Origin: an uncultured Porphyromonadaceae bacterium
GTDB taxonomy: Bacteria > Bacteroidota > Bacteroidia > Bacteroidales > Muribaculaceae
Assembly (NCBI GenBank): GCA_900548975.1
Contig: URMS01000001.1
Location: 151,537-215,536 of the forward strand
Length of the DNA: 64,000 nt
Direction: 5' to 3'
How positions within the stretch are numbered: position 1 is the stretch's first letter; each line of letters opens with the position of its first letter. The translations under genes were made by a program, and so were the position numbers. Positions 16,710 through 24,721 of the stretch are shown here, piece by piece. The notes beneath the pieces are model-generated. The model was not told where the DNA came from, made no database searches, and saw only the letters and a list, made by a program, of their open reading frames with translations.

Positions 16710-17927
16710 ATGAAACAGAATTCCATCATAGCACAGGGGGCGCAGCCCGAACGCGCCATTCTCGTAGGCCTCATCACTCCCACCCAGGACGAAGCCAAGT
16801 CCGAAGAGTACCTCGACGAACTCGCCTTCCTGGCCGACACCGCCGGTGCCGAAGCCGTGAAGCGCTTCACACAGCGCCTCGACTACCCTAACCCGCGGAC
16901 GTTCGTCGGCAAGGGCAAACTCGAGGAAATCAAGAAGTATATTGAGGACGACGGCGACATCGCCATGGCCATCTTCGACGACGATCTGTCGACCAAGCAG
17001 GTGCTCAACATAGAGCGCGAACTCGGGGTCAAGATCCTCGACCGCACCAATCTGATTCTCGATATTTTTGCCAAACGCGCCCAGACTGCCAATGCCAAGA
17101 CACAGGTCGAGCTGGCACAATACCAGTATCTGCTGCCGCGCCTCACCCGAATGTGGACACACCTCGAGCGTCAGCGGGGCGGTATAGGCATGCGTGGCCC
17201 GGGCGAGACTCAGATCGAGACCGACCGCCGTATAATCCTCACCAAGATATCGCTGCTCAAGGAAGAACTCAAGGCCATCGACCGTCAGAAAGCCGTACAG
17301 CGCAAGAACCGCGGCAAACTCACCCGCGTGGCCCTGGTCGGCTACACCAACGTGGGCAAGTCGACTATCATGAATCTGCTGAGTAAGAGCGATGTATTTG
17401 CCGAGAACAAGCTTTTCGCCACTCTCGACACAACTGTCCGCAAGGTAGTTATCGACAATCTGCCTTTCCTCCTCACCGACACCGTAGGCTTTATTCGCAA
17501 ACTGCCCACACACCTGGTCGACTCGTTCAAGTCGACACTCGACGAAGTGCGCGAGGCCGATATCCTGGTCCATGTGGTCGATATATCGCATCCGAATTTC
17601 GAAGAGCAGATAGAGGTGGTCGACAAGACACTGCGCGAGGTATGCAACGGCGCCGACAAGCCCATGCTGCTCGTATTCAATAAAATCGACGCATTCACCT
17701 GCACACCCAAGGCCGATGACGACCTCACTCCCCGTCAGCGCTGCAACCGCACTCTCGACGAGCTCAAGGCATCGTGGATGGCAAAGATGAATGATAACTG
17801 CGTGTTCATATCGGCAAAAAAAGGCATCAACATCGACGAGCTCAAGGACCGCCTCTACACCATGGCCCGCGAGATCCACCTCACCCGCTTCCCCTACAAC
17901 GACCTTCTTTACGAGACTTATGAGTAA
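16710..17927 (+). CDS. hflX: GTPase HflX
   Basis: The 405-residue protein is a ribosome-associated GTPase that splits or rescues stalled 70S ribosomes, often under stress. The N-terminal HflX domain includes NPRTFVGKGKLEEIK and DRTNLILDIFAKRAQT, and the linker has GGIGMRGPGETQIETDRR. The G domain shows GYTNVGKST (G1), DTVGFIRKLP (G3) and FNKIDA (G4). The C-terminal extension is short. The ATG at 16710 is the first in frame and gives normal length. Downstream is a strong hairpin. Confidence 0.96.
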   Translation: MKQNSIIAQGAQPERAILVGLITPTQDEAKSEEYLDELAFLADTAGAEAVKRFTQRLDYPNPRTFVGKGKLEEIKKYIEDDGDIAMAIFDDDLSTKQVLNIERELGVKILDRTNLILDIFAKRAQTANAKTQVELAQYQYLLPRLTRMWTHLERQRGGIGMRGPGETQIETDRRIILTKISLLKEELKAIDRQKAVQRKNRGKLTRVALVGYTNVGKSTIMNLLSKSDVFAENKLFATLDTTVRKVVIDNLPFLLTDTVGFIRKLPTHLVDSFKSTLDEVREADILVHVVDISHPNFEEQIEVVDKTLREVCNGADKPMLLVFNKIDAFTCTPKADDDLTPRQRCNRTLDELKASWMAKMNDNCVFISAKKGINIDELKDRLYTMAREIHLTRFPYNDLLYETYE

Positions 17928-17934
17928 GGGTCTA

Positions 17935-18085
17935 TGGAGTAATAAGTTTAATGAGTTAAGATAATAGTCCGTAGTGAGAAGGGCTATGGAGTATTAAGTT
18001 GAAAAAGTTAAGAGAAATGCGCCGGTGCGAGATTGCCGCCGGCGCATTTCTTTTTAACTTTTTAAACTTATTACTTTTTCAACTC
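17935..18085. terminator. Terminator hairpin embedded in short-unit inverted repeats
   Basis: GAAATGCGCCGG (18014-18025) pairs with CCGGCGCATTTC (18039-18050), followed by TTTTT; the stem extends outward as AAAAAGTTAA against TTAACTTTTT with a bulge. Outside it are the units AGTAATAAGTTTAA (near 17938) and TTTAAACTTATTACTT (near 18062), again inverted. It separates convergent hflX and the esterase gene and can stop transcription from both sides. Confidence 0.85.
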
Positions 18086-18097
18086 TCCGGACACCCG

Positions 18098-20023
18098 CTA
18101 AAGATCCGTGGCGAAAGGAGCGACAGGCAGCCCTGCGGGACTGTAGAGATTGCCGCCGGGATAGTCAGCCCAGTCGTAGCGAGCCACAGTTGGCTTGGCG
18201 ATAAGAGGCGAGCTGAGCACCACGGTATTGTCGCCCTGCATACGGGCATTGGCATAGGCAAATTTGCCGTCCTTGTCGCCGATAATGAAGCCGGTGACGG
18301 CAACGGATGTCGGTTTCACGGCACCGTCGAAGATCAGAACCATCTTATTGCCGTCGGCCTTGGTCGATTTCAGCACAGGAGCCTTATATTCGATGTCCTT
18401 CTTGCCGTAATCGCGGTTGAGAGCTATGACGCTCAGACGCCGTGCCACCTCCTGCTTGTCGGAAGGATGTATGTCGGCCGGATTGCCAAGATCGATAGCC
18501 ACGGCCATACCGGTGTTTGGCAGTTCGAGGGCCTTGGCCTGGCTGTTGCGCAGCAGAGCCCACTCCGATTCGGGCTGTACATTTTTCTGTGCCAGATATC
18601 CGGCGAGCTGCACAAAATAGAACGGCATGTCGGGATTGCCGAAAGTAGTGCGCCAGCTGCCGATAAGCGATTTGAACAGAGGCTCGTACTGCGCGGCACG
18701 GCCCACATTGCTGCAGCCCTGATACCAGATGGCGCCCTTGACGGGCAGCACTTTCAGCGGATGGAGCATGGCGTTGTAGAGCACTGTCGGATAGTTGGGA
18801 CCCTGCGGCGACACAGGCCGTGCGGGCATGTCGGCGAGAGGTATTGCCGCCGTGATATCCCATTCGCCGTCGAGAGGATAGCGCACGCCGTCGACAGTGG
18901 CTGCGAGCGTGCCGCCCTTGATGCCGCCTTCGCCCATGAAATCGACCATCCGCACTGTCACGGTATTCTTACCGCCCTTCACCAGTTCGCCGGGAACGGT
19001 ATAGACACGCTGTTCGCTCGGCGCCTCATAGCCGCCCACACGGACACCGTTGAAATATGTATCGTCGAGATCGTCGACAACACCCACCTCGAGGGTCAGC
19101 GGCTTGCCTGCGGCTGCTGCGGGCAGCACGAGCTCGCGCTCTATCCACACAGCGCCATCGAACGACGGAAGCACCGTCTGCTCCCACATGCCCGGGACGG
19201 GCATTTTTGAGGGAATATTTTTCATGACAGACGCACCTTTTTTCATCTGACTGTCAAGTAGCTTCGACCATTCGCCCATTTTTGTGCCATATACAGCGCC
19301 TATACGGGCCGCATCGAAATCATTGTCTTTGAGCAGAGCGAGCTGAGGTCCGAAACCGTCGACAGACTCAAGAGGCGCGAAAGGCGTCCAGGCCTCGGCC
19401 ACGGTACCGCCCCAGCTGGTATCGATCACGCCCACGGGCACTCCAAGCTTGTCGTGAAGCTGTTCGGCAAAAAGATATGCTATCGCCGATATATCCATGG
19501 TGGCGGGATTGGCTTCCACCCATCCGCCGTTTGCCACATCGGCATCGTCGAGAGGTGTATAGCTTGTACGGTGCTCCAGACGCAGAAGCCGTATGTCGGG
19601 ATGCTGCGAGGTGGCCACCACGCGGTCGGCGTCGACCAGAGTGGAACCCCAGTTGTTGCGGTTCACCTGATACTCCATGTTCGACTGGCCGGAGCACACC
19701 CACACCTCGCCCGAAAGGAGATTGCAGAGCACCGTCGGCTCGCCGTCGCCATCGGATATGATCATGGTGAAAGGACCTCCGGCAGCCGGAGTCGGCACCG
19801 CAATGCTAAAGGCACCCGAAGCATCGGCCTTGACATTCAGCGGTTTGTCAAGCCAGTCGGTTTTTACGGTTACACGGGCGCCCGGGGTTGTTTTACCGGG
19901 CAGAGTAAGGGTTGAATTCTGTTGCATCACCATATTGTCGGTGATGAAATGAGGGAGAGTCACTTTTGCCGTAGCAGATGCGGCGGCAAGCACGCTCATA
20001 GCGAGCAGGCAGACTTTTTTCAT
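18098..20023 (-). CDS. Sialate O-acetylesterase (SASA/GDSL-like)
   Basis: The 641-residue secreted protein begins with a signal peptide at the ATG at 20023 (MKKVCLLAMSVLAAASATA). The catalytic serine block is VCSGQSNMEYQVNRNNW, and the partner block near the C-terminus is DIHPSDKQEVARRL, which carries the Asp-x-His pair. Between them are a beta-rich insertion and WYQGCSNVGRAAQYEPLF. The family removes O-acetyl groups from sialic acids or from xylan and other sugars in the periplasm. It lies 17 bp after rnhB on the same strand, so it may be cotranscribed with it. The natural substrate is uncertain. Confidence 0.9.
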   Translation of the reverse strand: MKKVCLLAMSVLAAASATAKVTLPHFITDNMVMQQNSTLTLPGKTTPGARVTVKTDWLDKPLNVKADASGAFSIAVPTPAAGGPFTMIISDGDGEPTVLCNLLSGEVWVCSGQSNMEYQVNRNNWGSTLVDADRVVATSQHPDIRLLRLEHRTSYTPLDDADVANGGWVEANPATMDISAIAYLFAEQLHDKLGVPVGVIDTSWGGTVAEAWTPFAPLESVDGFGPQLALLKDNDFDAARIGAVYGTKMGEWSKLLDSQMKKGASVMKNIPSKMPVPGMWEQTVLPSFDGAVWIERELVLPAAAAGKPLTLEVGVVDDLDDTYFNGVRVGGYEAPSEQRVYTVPGELVKGGKNTVTVRMVDFMGEGGIKGGTLAATVDGVRYPLDGEWDITAAIPLADMPARPVSPQGPNYPTVLYNAMLHPLKVLPVKGAIWYQGCSNVGRAAQYEPLFKSLIGSWRTTFGNPDMPFYFVQLAGYLAQKNVQPESEWALLRNSQAKALELPNTGMAVAIDLGNPADIHPSDKQEVARRLSVIALNRDYGKKDIEYKAPVLKSTKADGNKMVLIFDGAVKPTSVAVTGFIIGDKDGKFAYANARMQGDNTVVLSSPLIAKPTVARYDWADYPGGNLYSPAGLPVAPFATDL

Positions 20024-20040
20024 ATAATAGATTAAAAGAT

Positions 20041-20640
20041 TTATAGAAGTCGGAATGTCATGCGGTGGAGAGGGCACGGACCGTACTCGGCAATGGCGGC
20101 GCGATGTGCGGCGGTAGGATAAGCCTTGTTCTCGTCCCAGTGGTACTGAGGATACTGCCTGTGCGCCTCGAGCATATAGAGGTCGCGCGATGTTTTGGCC
20201 AGCACCGAGGCGGCCGCGATATTGGCGAAACGGCCGTCACCTTTCACGAAACATGTGTGCGGTATGTCGGCAAAGGGTTTGAAACGGTTGCCGTCGACGG
20301 CTATGGCTCCGGGGCGGACCTTGAGCTGGGCCAGAGCACGGTGCATGGCTTCGATAGAGGCGTTGAGAATATTGATGCTGTCGATTTCGGCGGCATCCAC
20401 GCTCGCCACAGCCCATGCCACAGCCTCGGCCATTATGACCTCGCGCAGCTCCATGCGGCGCCGCTCGCTCATTTGCTTGGAGTCGTTGAGCCACGGATGC
20501 GAGAAATCGTCGGGGAGAATGACGGCGGCGGCGAAAACGGGGCCGGCAAGACAGCCGCGGCCGGCTTCGTCGCAACCGGCCTCGAGTATGCCCGGAACCG
20601 AACATGGAGGCAGGGGCGCGTGCTTAGGCAAGAAAGTCAT
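20041..20640 (-). CDS. rnhB: Ribonuclease HII
   Basis: The 199-residue enzyme cleaves RNA in RNA-DNA hybrids and removes misincorporated ribonucleotides. It shows the acidic motif CDEAGRGCLAGPVFAAAV (Asp24, Glu25), then LNDSKQMSERRR, the catalytic-aspartate block AIAVDGNRFKP, and GDGRFANIAAASVLAKTSRD. Its ATG at 20640 lies inside the 3' end of the S24 repressor gene (17-bp overlap), which implies translational coupling to a regulator. Length is normal. Confidence 0.95.
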   Translation of the reverse strand: MTFLPKHAPLPPCSVPGILEAGCDEAGRGCLAGPVFAAAVILPDDFSHPWLNDSKQMSERRRMELREVIMAEAVAWAVASVDAAEIDSINILNASIEAMHRALAQLKVRPGAIAVDGNRFKPFADIPHTCFVKGDGRFANIAAASVLAKTSRDLYMLEAHRQYPQYHWDENKAYPTAAHRAAIAEYGPCPLHRMTFRLL

Positions 20641-21310
20641 GGTTTATCACATTTTCTACAAGGTACAGACCCTCGATATCGGAGCGGTTTATCTCGATAT
20701 CGTCGTAGTCGGGATTCTCGCTGTGCAGTATCACTTTGTCCGGGTCGGGATGACGGCGCACGTACTTCACCACACGGAAGTCCGCCAGCACCACGACATA
20801 GATCTGTCCCCACGAAATAGTACCTTCGGGTCGCACGGGCCGGATTGATATATAGCAACCCGGATTGAGCCGCGGCTGCATCGAATTGCCGCTCACCCGC
20901 ACTATAGGAAGTTCGGGATTGATGCCCGGAAGGTTGACGCGACCTATTATGCGCTCGTCGGTAAACATGCGGCTAAGGGGTGTCGTGCCGGCTGTGACAT
21001 CGATATTATACACCGGCGCACCCTCGGCCCGACGCACTGCCTCGGCACCAGCGCTGCGCGGGAAAGGCACATCGGCGCCTGATACGAGCCAGGCCTTCGA
21101 CACTCCAAAGTTCACCACTATACGGTTGATAAACGCCTCGTTGGGCGAGGCCTTACCCTTGACAACACGCGACACTGCCGCAGGGTCGACACCCATGCGT
21201 TCGGCAAACTGCGCCTGCGTCATACGCATCAGTTTCACAAGATACTTTATGCGGTCTACGATATCGGCCGCAGGCCCGGGAAGCGCCAGGCCGTCGGGAG
21301 TGTGGTCCAT
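20624..21310 (-). CDS. XRE-S24 (LexA/CI-like) transcriptional repressor
   Basis: The 228-residue protein has an N-terminal helix-turn-helix (about residues 18-75, MTQAQFAERMGVDPAAVSRV). The C-terminal S24 peptidase-like domain contains RVSGNSMQPRLNPG with Ser143 and DFRVVKYVRRHP with Lys182, the expected catalytic dyad for self-cleavage. Such repressors resemble phage CI or stress regulators and are inactivated by autoproteolysis. No phage genes are nearby; instead it overlaps rnhB, so a link to DNA stress and ribonucleotide repair is possible (inference). Its own promoter carries repeats suited to autoregulation. Confidence 0.9.
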   Translation of the reverse strand: MDHTPDGLALPGPAADIVDRIKYLVKLMRMTQAQFAERMGVDPAAVSRVVKGKASPNEAFINRIVVNFGVSKAWLVSGADVPFPRSAGAEAVRRAEGAPVYNIDVTAGTTPLSRMFTDERIIGRVNLPGINPELPIVRVSGNSMQPRLNPGCYISIRPVRPEGTISWGQIYVVVLADFRVVKYVRRHPDPDKVILHSENPDYDDIEINRSDIEGLYLVENVINHDFLA

Positions 21311-21320
21311 AGTCAGTCAC

Positions 21321-21382
21321 TTTTGCGCAAAAATACAATTAAAATTGCATTCCCGCAAACATTTACCACCTTTTCCCGCAAA
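21321..21382 (-). promoter_or_regulatory. Promoter and candidate operators of the S24 repressor
   Basis: On the minus strand TATTTTTG (21335-21328) and TTTG (21359-21356) are 20 bp apart, a full consensus promoter. The palindrome TTTTGCGCAAAA (21321-21332) overlaps the -7 box, and CAATT-AA-AATTG (21336-21347) lies in the spacer. The direct repeat TTTGCGGGAA occurs at 21359-21350 and 21382-21373, the first covering the -33 box. These are good candidates for repressor sites. Confidence 0.62.
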
Positions 21383-21435
21383 AAATCCAAGAGTATATTT
21401 ACTTTTGACTTATGTTAAGATTTAGAGAGGATTTC

Positions 21436-21553
21436 AGAGTATGTTTGGATATTGAGTGAAGGAGTTATGGGGTTCCATAACGACTGAACGAAATCTTCAA
21501 ACAGACCTGAAAGACCTCTAAAGATTTCATAAAGTTAAAAGTAAACATACTCT
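21436..21553. other. 118-bp nested-palindrome element (possible MITE or structured RNA)
   Basis: AGAGTATGTTT (21436-21446) and AAACATACTCT (21543-21553) form perfect 11-bp outer arms. Inside are a tight hairpin GTTATGG-GGTT-CCATAAC (21464-21481) and a second stem GAAATCTT (21490-21497) with AAGATTTC (21521-21528). Together they would fold as a three-way junction. It lies between araC and the S24 repressor gene and encodes no protein. Confidence 0.6.
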
Positions 21554-21559
21554 AAGGTT

Positions 21560-22462
21560 TCAGTTTTTCTGGAACTCGGTGGGCGACATGCCGGTTAGAT
21601 GCTTGAAGTATTTGCCGAACGAGGACTGATTGGAGAAGTTGAGAGCGTAGGCCACCTGCTGTATGTTCTTGCCCGAGAAACGAAGCAGATTCTTGGCCTC
21701 GCTGATAACAAAATAATCGATCCATCGTGCGGCCGAACGTCCCGTAGCCTCCTTCACCAGCAGCGACAGGTACTTTGGCGATATACACAGACGCGAAGCA
21801 TAGAAATTGACCGAGCGTTCTTTGGTATAGTAGAGATGCACAAGCTTCATGAATTCGTGTACATAGTTATTGCGATGCACACCAGGTCGCTCTGGGTCGG
21901 CAAGTTCGAGACGCTTGTAGAGGAAAGCTACTGTCTGATAGAAATATGCGGCTATGATATTCGACACGATATGCCTGTTAAGCTGACTGTTGAAGTTATC
22001 GCTCATCACCGTATGGATAAGCTTGAAATAGCGCAGCAGTATCGACAGTTCGCGGTCGCGCAGCAGAAGCACATGCGACGGACGCGAGATAAAAGCCTCG
22101 CCCGAGATAGCCGAAAACGAGATATTTATATCCTGTATAAACTGTGGCGACATCGCCAGGACATATGCATCGATCTCCGCCCAGTCGCTGCTATCGATTT
22201 TCAGCAAAGTACCGTGTGGCGCAACCACGAGCGATGGTTCCGTCACGGAAAAGCGCTCGGAATTGAACTCCACCTCTACCGAGCCTTTGGTAAGGAAAAA
22301 GCACAGTATGCCCTCCACATTGCTGCGGGTAAGGTCGAGTTCCCGAAAGTGACGGCTCACTTCGGAATCAAGATGAAATATCAGACAATCGTTTTCAAGA
22401 TGGCTGTAATCGGCTGATTTGCCTGCAAGTCGCTGTATGCTGTTTGTAAGATGTGATTCCAT
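21560..22462 (-). CDS. AraC-family transcriptional regulator
   Basis: The protein of about 300 residues has an N-terminal sensing half (FFLTKGSVEVEFNSERFSV, cupin-like) and a C-terminal AraC DNA-binding domain of about 100 residues: YASRLCISPKYLSLLVKEAT (first HTH) and IQQVAYALNFSNQSSFGKYF (second HTH), ending HLTGMSPTEFQKN. Start choice: the ATG at 22462 leaves a short leader after the -7 box; the ATG at 22471 would be almost leaderless. Targets are unknown; the divergent flippase-like gene shares its intergenic region, where an 11-bp direct repeat may be its site. Confidence 0.9.
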   Translation of the reverse strand: MESHLTNSIQRLAGKSADYSHLENDCLIFHLDSEVSRHFRELDLTRSNVEGILCFFLTKGSVEVEFNSERFSVTEPSLVVAPHGTLLKIDSSDWAEIDAYVLAMSPQFIQDINISFSAISGEAFISRPSHVLLLRDRELSILLRYFKLIHTVMSDNFNSQLNRHIVSNIIAAYFYQTVAFLYKRLELADPERPGVHRNNYVHEFMKLVHLYYTKERSVNFYASRLCISPKYLSLLVKEATGRSAARWIDYFVISEAKNLLRFSGKNIQQVAYALNFSNQSSFGKYFKHLTGMSPTEFQKN

Positions 22463-22468
22463 TTTAGG

Positions 22469-22541
22469 CATTTTGTACGGCAAAGTTACAAAAAACATCA
22501 CTCATAGAGCCACTCATGCGACAATCCGGACATTTTGTACG
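22469..22541. promoter_or_regulatory. AraC promoter and repeated 11-bp candidate operator
   Basis: On the minus strand TAACTTTG (22488-22481) is the araC -7 box. CATTTTGTACG occurs twice in the same orientation, at 22469-22479 (touching the araC start) and 22531-22541. Direct repeats of this size fit AraC-family binding (inference). Confidence 0.5.
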
Positions 22542-22607
22542 CCATTTACACCACACATATGCCGTCCTACGAGGGTGCGGACGCTATGATTAGTTCAAAA
22601 AAATACG

Positions 22608-22615
22608 TACATTTG
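22608..22615 (+). promoter_or_regulatory. -7 box for the flippase-like gene
   Basis: TACATTTG followed by C fits TAnnTTTG. No clear TTTG is seen at -33. The leader to the ATG at 22648 is about 26 nt. Confidence 0.5.
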
Positions 22616-22647
22616 CATTCGTAAAATATTAGAAGCTGTATAAAAAC

Positions 22648-23661
22648 ATGGAGAAAAAGAAAGGCTCCCGTCTGGGGCAGCTGATGAAATACATCATACC
22701 GCTGATAATCAGCATCGGTCTGTGCTACCTTCTGTTCACCGGCATAGACTTTAAGGAGATGATGCACATCATCCGCACCCAGTGCGATTTTCGCTGGGTG
22801 GCAGCCGGTTTGGTTCTGGCGGTACTATCCCACATAATACGTGCATTCCGTTGGGGCATACAGCTCAGAGCCCTCGGAATCGATGCGCCCAAACATGCTC
22901 TGATATACAGCATATTCGGCACCTATGCCGTCAATCTTGTCTTTCCGCGTTTGGGCGAGGTATGGCGCACCGGATATATATCGCAGCGTCAGCGCGCGCC
23001 CTTCACCACCGTATTCGGCTCCATGGTGGCCGACCGCCTGGCCGACACCATTACCGTGCTCCTGCTGGCTCTGCTTGCATTCCTGATATCGTCGAAAGCC
23101 ATTCTGAGCTATCTGCACCAGAACGGCGAACAGCTCGACGCCATCGCCCGCCTGCTCGAATCACCATGGTTATGGCTCTCGGCAGTAGCCGTAATTGCTG
23201 CCGTATGGATTTTTATGGCCCGGAAAAGTTCCAACACAAAAATCATCAAAATACAGAATGCTGTCCGTGAACTCTGGCAGGGATTTGTGGTAATTATCAA
23301 AATGCCACACAAAGGCCGATGGCTATTGTTGACCGTAGCTCTATGGGGGTGCTACTTCCTGCAGAACTATATCGTATTTTATGCCTTCCCCTTCACGACG
23401 GAGATTATACAGCAGCATGGTATCCAGGCGGCTCTTGTTGTCTGGGTCCTTGCTTCGATCTCCATGGGCGTACCATCCAACGGCGGCATCGGCCCCTGGC
23501 AGTGGGCTACAATTTTCGGCCTGAGCATCTACGGTCTGGGCGCAACCCAGGGAGGCGCATTCGCCAACCTGGTCCTTGGGGCAAACACCCTCCTCATCAT
23601 CGGCCTTGGCATCTTCACCTTCATAGCCATCGCCCTCGACAAAAAACGCGTCCGCCCATGA
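22648..23661 (+). CDS. Flippase-like (LPG synthase transmembrane region) membrane protein
   Basis: The 337-residue protein has about eight hydrophobic helices and belongs to the lysylphosphatidylglycerol-synthase transmembrane/UPF0104 superfamily. Typical sequences are IIRAFRWGIQLRALG, YAVNLVFPRLGEVWRTGYIS and FGSMVADRLADTITVLLLAL. It lacks the cytoplasmic catalytic domain of MprF, so it is more likely a lipid flippase-like or uncharacterised membrane protein than a full synthase. It is divergent from araC. The 318 bp after it start with a REP cassette. Confidence 0.85.
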   Translation: MEKKKGSRLGQLMKYIIPLIISIGLCYLLFTGIDFKEMMHIIRTQCDFRWVAAGLVLAVLSHIIRAFRWGIQLRALGIDAPKHALIYSIFGTYAVNLVFPRLGEVWRTGYISQRQRAPFTTVFGSMVADRLADTITVLLLALLAFLISSKAILSYLHQNGEQLDAIARLLESPWLWLSAVAVIAAVWIFMARKSSNTKIIKIQNAVRELWQGFVVIIKMPHKGRWLLLTVALWGCYFLQNYIVFYAFPFTTEIIQQHGIQAALVVWVLASISMGVPSNGGIGPWQWATIFGLSIYGLGATQGGAFANLVLGANTLLIIGLGIFTFIAIALDKKRVRP

Positions 23662-23737
23662 CCCCCACACAAGCAAAAGAGATCATCGGAGGAAAATGCC
23701 TCGGAGCCCCAGGCCTGAGTAGGTCGGCTATATACAC

Positions 23738-23963
23738 AGCAGCGCCTCTACGAGGCGCATCCGTCTTTTCCATCGATAGACCCCGGGCTATAGCCCGGGG
23801 CTGCACACAGCATGGCCTCTTCGAGGCCTCACTCGCCCCAATATATCTCTCCAGCCTAAAATTGATAGAAAAATGCCTCGGAGAGGCATATCCGTATACA
23901 GCCCCGGGCCTTGGCCTGGGGACAAAAACCGCCCACCTACACGCGCCTCGTAGAGGCGCTGCT
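23738..23963. repeat. REP cassette, family 1, copy left of the RAYT gene
   Basis: A 226-bp cassette with perfect 21-bp terminal inverted repeats (23738-23758 and 23943-23963, beginning AGCAGCGCCTC). Inside are CCCCGGGCTATAGCCCGGGG (near 23781), GGCCTCTTCGAGGCC (near 23814), TGCCTCGGAGAGGCA (near 23874) and CCCCGGGCCTTGGCCTGGGG (near 23902). It is about 95-97% identical to 24439-24664. It accounts for the gap between 23662 and the transposase start. Confidence 0.93.
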
Positions 23964-23979
23964 ATATAAACAGCGTATT

Positions 23980-24423
23980 ATGAGTAGAGTACATTCATTT
24001 CACCATATAGTATTCGCAACAGCGAGACGGCAACCTTCTCTCAACGCAAAAAACAGGGAAGCGCTGTTCCGCTTTATCTGGAGCGAACTAAAAAACCGAA
24101 AATGTACTCTGATCCGAGTTAACGGAATGTCGGATCATATACATATGCTTATTGATCTCCACCCGTCGGTAGCCCTTGCCGACTTAGTAAGAGAACTCAA
24201 GTCGAAAAGCAGTTTTTGGCTAAAACGATGTGGGATGTTCCCTAAATTCGACAGTTGGAATCCTGAATATTTTGCAGAATCCAAAGGAATAGCCGAAATA
24301 GAAACAGTAAAGAACTACATAATAAATCAGCAAGAGCATCATCGTGCAAGAAATTTCCTCGAAGAAATACGCTCCCTGCACGAAAATGCCGGTCTTGAAT
24401 GGAGGTCTCAGGATTATGAATAG
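23980..24423 (+). CDS. REP-associated tyrosine transposase (RAYT, Y1/HUH family)
   Basis: The 147-residue protein is a Y1 transposase of the IS200/IS605-like superfamily. The HUH motif is HIHMLIDL (His53, His55) and the catalytic tyrosine is Tyr113 in KNYIINQQEHH. PEYFAESKG matches the segment before the tyrosine helix. RAYT proteins cut and join single-stranded REP hairpins. The ATG at 23980 starts after the left REP cassette; a longer frame from 23911 runs through the palindromes and is rejected. The gene is AT-richer than its neighbours and stands between two near-identical REP cassettes, which is the classic RAYT/REP arrangement. Confidence 0.92.
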   Translation: MSRVHSFHHIVFATARRQPSLNAKNREALFRFIWSELKNRKCTLIRVNGMSDHIHMLIDLHPSVALADLVRELKSKSSFWLKRCGMFPKFDSWNPEYFAESKGIAEIETVKNYIINQQEHHRARNFLEEIRSLHENAGLEWRSQDYE

Positions 24424-24438
24424 ATCGGCCTTATACAC

Positions 24439-24664
24439 AGCAGCGCCTCTACGAGGCGCATCCGTCTCTTCCATCTATAGACCCCGGGCTATAGCCCGGG
24501 GCTGCACACAGCATGGCCTCTTCGAGGCCTCACTCGCCCCAATATATCTCTCCAGCCTAAAATTGATAGAAAAATGCCTCGGAGAGGCATATCTGTATAC
24601 AGCCCCGGGTCTCGGCCTGGGGACAAAAACCGGCCACATACACACGCCTCGTAGAGGCGCTGCT
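24439..24664. repeat. REP cassette, family 1, copy right of the RAYT gene
   Basis: Second 226-bp copy, same orientation and palindrome order as 23738-23963, with about ten single-base differences. One change breaks the outer end of the right 21-bp arm (near 24644). It starts 16 bp after the transposase stop and fills most of the 298-bp gap to 24722. Confidence 0.93.
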
Positions 24665-24721
24665 GTGTTTGCCGGGAAAGTAGCTTCGACATAACAAATC
24701 ATAAAATATATAATAAAAGAT

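Noticed and set aside
23911..23979. Longer start for the RAYT protein
   Set aside because: The added residues come from the REP palindromes; the homologous part begins at MSRVHSFHH.
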